From Thalassovita gelatinovora (lineage in GTDB: Bacteria > Pseudomonadota > Alphaproteobacteria > Rhodobacterales > Rhodobacteraceae): a stretch of 64,000 bases of DNA. The stretch covers positions 62,001-126,000 of the forward strand of contig NZ_CYSA01000028.1 of assembly GCF_001458355.1 (NCBI RefSeq). The letters are read 5' to 3'. The translations under genes were made by a program, and so were the position numbers. The notes below the pieces were generated by a model. The model was not told where the DNA came from and made no database searches. It saw only the letters and a program-made list of their open reading frames with translations. How positions within the stretch are numbered: position 1 is the first letter of the stretch; the number at the start of each line of letters is the position of its first letter. Shown piece after piece: positions 58,658-64,000 of this stretch.

Positions 58658-59999
58658 TCGATCCCCCCACCAGCTTAATCAGTTGTGTCGCACTTTCCTC
58701 GAAGGTTACCTTTTCGCTTTTAAGCTGGCAGATGAAGGCCTCGATCTGGGGCCAAAGCGCGATGGCCTTATCCAAATCCTTGTCCTGACCGGCGCTATAG
58801 CCGCCCATCAGCATCAGATCGCGGTTGTCCATATAGAGCGAAATCATCCGGCGCAGCTTTTGGCTGGCCACCACATGTTCGGGACTGACGATGTCGTTCA
58901 TGACCCGGCTGATCGATGCGGGCAGGTCGATGGCGGGATAGATTCCGCGTTGCGCCTGCGATCGCGACAGAACCATGTGACCGTCCAGAATGGCACGGGC
59001 GCTGTCGACCACCGGGTCATTGGTCGTGTCATCGCCATCGGCCAGAACGGTGTATAGCGCGGTGATGGTGCCTTGCCCCGGCAGGCCGGGACCGCAGCGT
59101 TCGATCAGCGCCGGGATCAGCGAAATAACCGACGGGGTATAGCCTTTGGCGGTGGGTTGTTCGCCAAGCGCAAGTCCAGCTTCGCGTTTGGCATGGGCGA
59201 CCCGGGTCAGGCTGTCCATGATCATCAGCACATCCTTGCCTTGATCGCGGAAATATTCGGCAATTGCCGTGGTGCGGTTGGCGGCACGCAGGCGCAGCAA
59301 GGGCGAACGATCAGCGGGCACCGCCACCACGCAGATGCGTTGCGCGGCTTCGCCGGTCATCACCCGGGACACGAAATCCCCCACTTCGCGGGCGCGTTCA
59401 CCGATCAGCCCGACGACGATCACATCGGCGGTGGTGTTGTGGGTCATCATTTCGATCAGCACCGATTTGCCGACGCCCGATCCGGCCATGATGCCTACGC
59501 GTTGACCGCGACCGATGGTCATGGCGGAATTGAGAATCCGTACGCCGACATCCAGTACTTCGCGCACCGGGGTGCGGGCCAGCGGGTTCAGCGGTTTGCC
59601 GCCCAGCGGCCAGCGATCCGACGGGCGCGGGGCAGGGCGGCCATCCAACGGCGCGCCACTGGCATCGATCACCCGGCCCAGCAATTCCGGGCCAACTTCA
59701 CACACCCTGCCCGAGCGGCGCAGCACGATGGGATCGCCCAAGGTAATCTGTGCCCCAGCGGTATCCAGAAACAACAGGTTCTTACCGTTGGAAAAGCCGA
59801 TTACCTCAGCTTCGATCGGTTCGGTGCCCGCCGCGGCGTGTCGGGGGAAGATTTGACACAGGTCGCCGGGACTGGCTGGAAAACCGGAACTTTCCACCAC
59901 CAGCCCATCATAGCGCAGAACCTGGCCGCTGATTTGAGGCGCGCAACGATCTGCCAGCGTCGCCAAGTCGTGTTCCAACCGGTCTAGCAGCGCAGTCAT
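58644..59999 (-). CDS. fliI: flagellum-specific ATPase FliI
   Basis: Export ATPase of 451 residues of the F1-beta-like family. Walker A is MAGSGVGKSVLIEMM, Walker B-like VLMIMDSLTRVAHAKRE; GLIGERAREVGDF and ALYTVLADGDDTTNDPVVDS are export-ATPase features. It energises substrate unfolding and docking with FliH and FliJ. ATG overlaps the fliH stop by four bases. Confidence 0.96.
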   Translation of the reverse strand: MTALLDRLEHDLATLADRCAPQISGQVLRYDGLVVESSGFPASPGDLCQIFPRHAAAGTEPIEAEVIGFSNGKNLLFLDTAGAQITLGDPIVLRRSGRVCEVGPELLGRVIDASGAPLDGRPAPRPSDRWPLGGKPLNPLARTPVREVLDVGVRILNSAMTIGRGQRVGIMAGSGVGKSVLIEMMTHNTTADVIVVGLIGERAREVGDFVSRVMTGEAAQRICVVAVPADRSPLLRLRAANRTTAIAEYFRDQGKDVLMIMDSLTRVAHAKREAGLALGEQPTAKGYTPSVISLIPALIERCGPGLPGQGTITALYTVLADGDDTTNDPVVDSARAILDGHMVLSRSQAQRGIYPAIDLPASISRVMNDIVSPEHVVASQKLRRMISLYMDNRDLMLMGGYSAGQDKDLDKAIALWPQIEAFICQLKSEKVTFEESATQLIKLVGGSNEQA

Positions 60000-60733
60000 T
60001 CAGTATCTCCGTGCGGCGAGGCTTCGGTTTCGGCTAGAATCGTTTGCACGCGATTGGGGCCGGATTTGATATCCACCGCACCGCGCATCAGTCGAATGTC
60101 GGCCTGCAAGGTGCAGTCAGACAAGATATCTGCCTCGGGCAGGCACGGGGTGATGGCGTCAAGATCGTCGGGGTTGATTGAAATGACCGTGCTTTCCACC
60201 TCTTTGCCGATGCGTTCCACCAGATCCTCGATCTTGCTGGCATAGGTTTGGGGCAGGGCGTCGATGCGGCTACCGGCCAGTTCGCTGGCCAACTTGATCA
60301 AGGTGCGTTCCATCGCTTGACGCAAAGATGTGTGATGGGCTTCGGTGTGATCGACCAAGGCGCGCGACAGGTCGATAAAGATCGAACGCGCTTCATCAAG
60401 CTGTTGGGCGCTTTGGATCACGTTGGGATCAGGGTCCGGTTCCGGCTGCGGTTCCGGTGTTGGGGCTTCAATCAGACCCTGTTGATAGCCTTGTGCGAAA
60501 CCTTCGGTAAAGCCGGTCTTATGGGCCTTGGCGCGGATTTCATCCAGATTTGGGGGCGGTGGGGCCGGGGCAGCGTCGGATTGCGGTAAATACGTGTCGT
60601 CGGCGGTGTGGGTCTCGTCGGGCACAGATGCATATTCACGCGGTCGGAATTCGGTATCGCGGCTGCTGCGCAGTAGCGATGACAGACTTTCCAGATTGAG
60701 CTTTCGGACCGGAATGTCGGAATGGTACCCCAT
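59996..60733 (-). CDS. fliH: flagellar assembly protein FliH
   Basis: Protein of 245 residues and negative regulator of FliI. The N-terminal 100 residues are poorly conserved, with a proline/glutamate/aspartate run (PTPEPQPEPDPDP). The C-terminal half has the FliH-like pattern (ALVDHTEAHHTSLRQAMERT, IKLASELAGSRIDALPQTYA). It lies between fliG (15 bases) and fliI (overlap). Call from position and partial similarity. Confidence 0.82.
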   Translation of the reverse strand: MGYHSDIPVRKLNLESLSSLLRSSRDTEFRPREYASVPDETHTADDTYLPQSDAAPAPPPPNLDEIRAKAHKTGFTEGFAQGYQQGLIEAPTPEPQPEPDPDPNVIQSAQQLDEARSIFIDLSRALVDHTEAHHTSLRQAMERTLIKLASELAGSRIDALPQTYASKIEDLVERIGKEVESTVISINPDDLDAITPCLPEADILSDCTLQADIRLMRGAVDIKSGPNRVQTILAETEASPHGDTE

Positions 60734-60748
60734 TAAACAGCCTTCCCT

Positions 60749-61765
60749 TTACACCATGATTTCGCCGCCGCGCCCGGCCAGCATGATTTCGCCGCTGTCC
60801 GACAGGCGTCGGGCGACCGCAATGACTTCTTTCTGGGCGGTTTGAACCTCGGTCAGCCGCACCGGGCCAAGCGTTTCCATTTCTTCGCGGATATTGGCGG
60901 CGGCCCGTGTCGACATGCAGTTGAGCAACTTATCCTGCAATGCTTCATCCGCGCCCCGCAGGGCAATCACGAGAGTTCGTTCGTTGACCTCGCGCAGCAA
61001 GGTTTGGATCGCGCGATCACCCGACTTGATCAAGTTGTCGAAGACGAACATGTTGTCCTGAAGCGCAATCGCCAGTTCCTTGTCGTCTTTGTTGATGACC
61101 TTCAGGATCCGCTGTTCCATATCTTGCTTGGTGAAATTCATGATCCGTGCTGCCGCCTTTACACCGCCCATCTGCGAGGCGCGCAAAGTGGTGTTGGCCT
61201 GGAATTTCCGCTGAATCACTTCTTCCAGATTGCGCAGCGCATCCGGCTGCACGGTGCTGAGTTCGGAAATCCGCTGCACAATGTCTGGTTGCTGTTCTTC
61301 GGGCAACAGCTTCAGCACCTCGGCCCCGACCGAATGATCCAGCGCCGCGACGATAAGCGCGATGATCTGGGGATGTTCGTCCGTGATCAACTCGGCGACC
61401 GCTGGCGCATCCATCCATTCCAGAATCTGGATTGGATGTTCGTTGCTGCTGGGGGGAATGCGGCTGAGTACCGATTGTGCTTTATCCTGGCCAAGAGCCT
61501 GGGTCAGCACATCCTTGATATAGTCATTGGCCCCGACACCCAGTCCGGTCTGTTCGCGTAGGTCGTGCAGAAATTCATTCAGCACTTCGTTGACGGTTGA
61601 GTGATCAACGTTGCGCACCCCATACATAGCCGTTCCCAGCTGTTGTACTTCTTGCGGGTTGAGCAGTTTGAGGACGGCTGACGCTGCTTCTTCACCGAAG
61701 AGCATCATCAGGACGGCGGCTTTTCTGGTGCCACCAAGTTCGGCTATGGAAGGAGTTCGGGGCAT
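60749..61765 (-). CDS. fliG: flagellar motor switch protein FliG
   Basis: Rotor protein of 338 residues. The N-terminal domain binds FliF (RKAAVLMMLFGEEAASAVLK); the middle domain holds the EHPQ motif in DEHPQIIALIVAALD; the C-terminal domain has NMFVFDNLIKSGDRAIQTLL with the charged torque helix (REVNERTLVIALRGADEALQ). It follows fliF by four bases. Confidence 0.96.
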   Translation of the reverse strand: MPRTPSIAELGGTRKAAVLMMLFGEEAASAVLKLLNPQEVQQLGTAMYGVRNVDHSTVNEVLNEFLHDLREQTGLGVGANDYIKDVLTQALGQDKAQSVLSRIPPSSNEHPIQILEWMDAPAVAELITDEHPQIIALIVAALDHSVGAEVLKLLPEEQQPDIVQRISELSTVQPDALRNLEEVIQRKFQANTTLRASQMGGVKAAARIMNFTKQDMEQRILKVINKDDKELAIALQDNMFVFDNLIKSGDRAIQTLLREVNERTLVIALRGADEALQDKLLNCMSTRAAANIREEMETLGPVRLTEVQTAQKEVIAVARRLSDSGEIMLAGRGGEIMV

Positions 61766-61769
61766 GGTT

Positions 61770-63503
61770 TTACTTCAACTGGCTGTTGTCATCTTCAATC
61801 ATCGCCTTGAACGCTGTGGCGATGCGGTCGCTGTCTGTTTTGGTCAATTCACGAATGAGGGACAGTTTTTCTTCGTAAGAAACCTGCGCCCAAGGATTGC
61901 CGACCGGGTCGACCCCATCCAGACGGGCGCGCACTTCGGCCAAGGTTTCACCTGGTCCCACTTCAATCGCATCGCTGGGCAGGCTGCCCCCATTCTGCAT
62001 CGGGATCGGGGCTCCCATCAGGGTGGAACCGGCACCCGGTGAGACCGGCGAAAACAACATCCGGTCGATGATTGGGCGCACCAGGCCAAGCACGATGATG
62101 GCAAGGACCAAAATCTGAGCGATGTAGCGACCGGCGGTGGCGACCCAAGCTTCCTTGTACCAAGGTGTGGCGGCATTTTCGAAAGGATTGACGAAAGGCT
62201 GTGCGGACAGCGTCACGCTATCGCCGCGTTCGATCTGAAAGCCGATCGCGCTGCGCACGAGGGCATTGGCATCCGTCATCACCGAGGCGGGCAATTCGCC
62301 CGGCACCAACGACCCGTCTTCGGCCATCGTGCCGGAAGGGGCGCGCAGCAAAACGGCTGCATGGATGCGGGTGATCTGTGCCATCGACGGGGTGGTGGTT
62401 TCGACAATGCGGCTGACTTCGTAATTGCGGGTCGAGTTGCTGGTCACGTTTTGCTGCGTGTCGGCCTTGGCGGCGGCACCATCCGGGCCCTCGGCAACCA
62501 TATCGGTTTCCGACGGTGGTGAATTGGACACGGCACCGGGAATTCCCTTGGCCAACATCCCGTTGGATTGTTGGGTCATCGCCTGTTCCGACCGGATAAC
62601 AGAACCGTTTGGCTGATATTGTTCGGAGGTAATTTCGGAACGGGTGAAATCCATGTCCACGGTCACTTCGGCGGCCACATTGCCGGGACCAACGATGGGG
62701 CTGAGTAACGCTTCGATCCGTTCACGATACAGTGCCTCCATCCGTTTACGATGGGCCAGTTGCTGATCGTTCAGTTCGCTGAGCGGGTCGCTGGCTTCGC
62801 GTGACAACAGGCGGCCGTTTTGATCCACAACCGACACGTTGCTCCGCGCCATGCCGGGAACCGAGGTCGAGACCAGGCTGACGATGGCGGAAACCTGACC
62901 TTCGTCCATCGCGCGGCCCGGGGCCACCTGAACGAAGATCGATGCGCGCGGCGGTTTGGTGTCGCGGATAAAGGCGGTCTGTTCGGGCAGCGCCAGATGA
63001 ACACGGGCGGCGGTCACATTCTGGAATTCGGCGATCGATTGGCCTAGGTCGAGTTCCTGCATCCGGCGCAGACGGGCGGCTTCGACCGAGCGGCTGGCAC
63101 CCATCGGCATATCGGTCAGTGCCGACATGCCGTCGGGTGTTCCTGCGGGCAGGCCTTCGGTGGCCAGGATCATCCGGGCGCGGTGGTAATCAACTTCGGT
63201 AACACTTAGCGCACCGGTGGATTTGTCGAGAGAGGCGTCGATACCGCTGGAATTCAGCACTTCGACCGCGCGGGCCTTGTCGGCTTCGGGAAGATCGGAA
63301 TAAAGCGCCAACCGCGCGGGTTGGCTTAGAATCGCGTACAGTGCCAACCCCAGAACCGCCACGGTGACCATGACGATCGCGGGCAAGGCCCGGCGTATCG
63401 CTGGCTGCCGCGTGATGGCCTGAAACTGCATCAGATAGGCCTTGCCGCGGTTGGCGACGGCGGTGCTTCCGGGCTGGGCAAGAAGGTTCGTCGTGCTATC
63501 CAT
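61770..63503 (-). CDS. fliF: flagellar MS-ring protein FliF
   Basis: MS-ring protein of 577 residues with an N-terminal membrane helix (IVMVTVAVLGLALYAIL), ring-building motifs (YSDLPEADKARAVEVLNSSG, RVHLALPEQTAFIRD, ARSNVSVVDQNGRLLSR) and a second helix near residue 450 (IAQILVLAIIVLGLVRPII). The C-terminal cytoplasmic tail (WAQVSYEEKLSLIRELTK) binds FliG. It starts 41 bases after fliE. Confidence 0.95.
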   Translation of the reverse strand: MDSTTNLLAQPGSTAVANRGKAYLMQFQAITRQPAIRRALPAIVMVTVAVLGLALYAILSQPARLALYSDLPEADKARAVEVLNSSGIDASLDKSTGALSVTEVDYHRARMILATEGLPAGTPDGMSALTDMPMGASRSVEAARLRRMQELDLGQSIAEFQNVTAARVHLALPEQTAFIRDTKPPRASIFVQVAPGRAMDEGQVSAIVSLVSTSVPGMARSNVSVVDQNGRLLSREASDPLSELNDQQLAHRKRMEALYRERIEALLSPIVGPGNVAAEVTVDMDFTRSEITSEQYQPNGSVIRSEQAMTQQSNGMLAKGIPGAVSNSPPSETDMVAEGPDGAAAKADTQQNVTSNSTRNYEVSRIVETTTPSMAQITRIHAAVLLRAPSGTMAEDGSLVPGELPASVMTDANALVRSAIGFQIERGDSVTLSAQPFVNPFENAATPWYKEAWVATAGRYIAQILVLAIIVLGLVRPIIDRMLFSPVSPGAGSTLMGAPIPMQNGGSLPSDAIEVGPGETLAEVRARLDGVDPVGNPWAQVSYEEKLSLIRELTKTDSDRIATAFKAMIEDDNSQLK

Positions 63504-63544
63504 GCAAATTCTCTACTCTCGCGTCTTGAAAAGAGCCTGGTGGA

Positions 63545-63868
63545 TTACACCGGCATGTTCATGATGTCGCGATAGGCGGAAAGCGCCTTGTTGCGGACGT
63601 TGAGGGTCATCTGAAATCCCAGTGACGCGACTTGCTGATCGACCATGACACCGGCCAGATTTTCGGTTTGGCCGGTTTCATAGGCAGTTGCCGAACTGGC
63701 GGCTTTGTTCTGAGCCTGAGCAACCTGTTCCAGCGCGCCGCCCAGTCGTTCGGAAAACGACGTCGTCTGTTTGGCCGTATTGGCAGAATTGCTTTCCTGG
63801 ACCGGCGTCGTGCTGCGCGATGTCAGCGCCGCGAGCGTGGATTGTCCTGACAGGCTTGAAATCGTCAT
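63545..63868 (-). CDS. fliE: flagellar hook-basal body protein FliE
   Basis: Rod adaptor of 107 residues between the MS ring and the rod. The C-terminal pattern TENLAGVMVDQQVASLGFQM, then TLNVRNKALSAYRDIMNMPV is diagnostic for FliE. The start ATG follows GGAG in the 13-base gap after the upstream activator gene. Confidence 0.93.
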   Translation of the reverse strand: MTISSLSGQSTLAALTSRSTTPVQESNSANTAKQTTSFSERLGGALEQVAQAQNKAASSATAYETGQTENLAGVMVDQQVASLGFQMTLNVRNKALSAYRDIMNMPV

Positions 63869-63881
63869 TGCTGAACTCCGA

Positions 63882-64000
63882 TCAGGCGGCGCGTGCGGCC
63901 ATTGCCGCAGTCGGGATCATGCCCGGAAGGATTGCGGTTTGCGTCGTCAGCATGATGTCGTTGACACAGACTTTATTGCCGGTCCGCAGAACCAGTGCCC
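63882..64000 (-). CDS. 3' end of a FleT-like sigma-54 activator, cut by the window edge
   Basis: The last 39 codons before a TGA at 63882-63884 read RALVLRTGNKVCVNDIML, which resembles the end of the central AAA+ domain of NtrC-family activators (QRALVL...DI). The protein then stops after a short alanine-rich tail with no helix-turn-helix. In R. sphaeroides FleT is such an activator without a DNA-binding domain and lies directly before fliE. The sigma-54 motifs before fliK and fliO fit this. Only the end is visible, so the call is tentative. Confidence 0.55.
   Translation of the reverse strand, partial: ALVLRTGNKVCVNDIMLTTQTAILPGMIPTAAMAARAA

Noticed and set aside
59073-59987. 304-codon plus-strand frame
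   Set aside because: Antisense to fliI, which is complete and well conserved.
1-64000. CRISPR arrays, tRNA or rRNA genes, prophage
   Set aside because: No regularly spaced repeats, cloverleaf-like segments, rRNA or phage structural genes were recognised in the intergenic regions.

Overview
The window looks like a chromosomal segment of an alphaproteobacterium of the order Rhodobacterales (Rhodobacter/Paracoccus/roseobacter relatives). The reasons are the high-GC codon use, a nitrate-assimilation operon led by nasT-nasS, TRAP transport genes, CoxD/CoxE/XdhC maturation genes, a hup/hyp gene order like that described for Rhodobacter capsulatus, and a fli operon arranged like the fleT-fliEFGHIJ and fliKLMNOPQR-flhB clusters of R. 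sphaeroides, with sigma-54 promoter motifs. I ran no database search; names rest on motifs and recalled family features.

Layout. 74-5175 (minus): four overlapping genes for DVDEF-type glycosyltransferases and sulfotransferases, probably surface-polysaccharide modification. 5416-9723 (plus): MoxR ATPase, VWA protein, XdhC and a MoeA-like protein, a maturation set for a molybdenum hydroxylase whose structural genes are not here. 9767-10240: flavodoxin-like protein. 10545-13682 (plus): a complete TRAP transporter. 13732-19098 (minus): a putative iron-acquisition operon (small ORF, hemP, imelysin, di-haem DUF1111 protein, second imelysin, DUF1513 protein). 19327-22562: tRNA 2-selenouridine synthase facing an oxidoreductase-SelD fusion; the two stop codons share one CTAG. 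22719-36355 (minus): the whole assimilatory nitrate pathway, from two-component-like regulators (NasT/NasS) through ABC uptake, a globin, NirBD and NasA to sirohaem synthase. The leader before nrtA has an ANTAR-type hairpin and a terminator, so control by antitermination is likely. 36528-40012 (minus): nadA-nadB-nadC. 40146-41606: divergent MarR regulator and fumarylacetoacetase-family hydrolase.

41650-49993 (plus) is the most unusual part: an uptake-hydrogenase locus that has lost its hydrogenase. The order hupT-hupU/V-hypF-(hupK)-hypA-hypB-hupR-hypC-hypD-hypE is that of R. capsulatus. The hupSLCDFGHJ block is missing between hypF and a hupK tail, and an IS3-type transposase stub sits there instead. 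HupT is frameshifted and internally deleted. HupU and HupV are reduced to one in-frame chimera of 232 residues. HupR lacks its central domain. All six hyp maturation genes look intact.

50227-64000 carries a small membrane-protein ORF and then, on the minus strand, an almost complete fli operon (fliE to flhB plus a small downstream ORF), ending at the window edge in what looks like the 3' end of a FleT-type activator. Motifs with perfect GG-N10-GC spacing lie before fliK and fliO. FlhB has NPKH in place of the usual NPTH cleavage motif. I recognised no tRNA, rRNA, CRISPR array or prophage.
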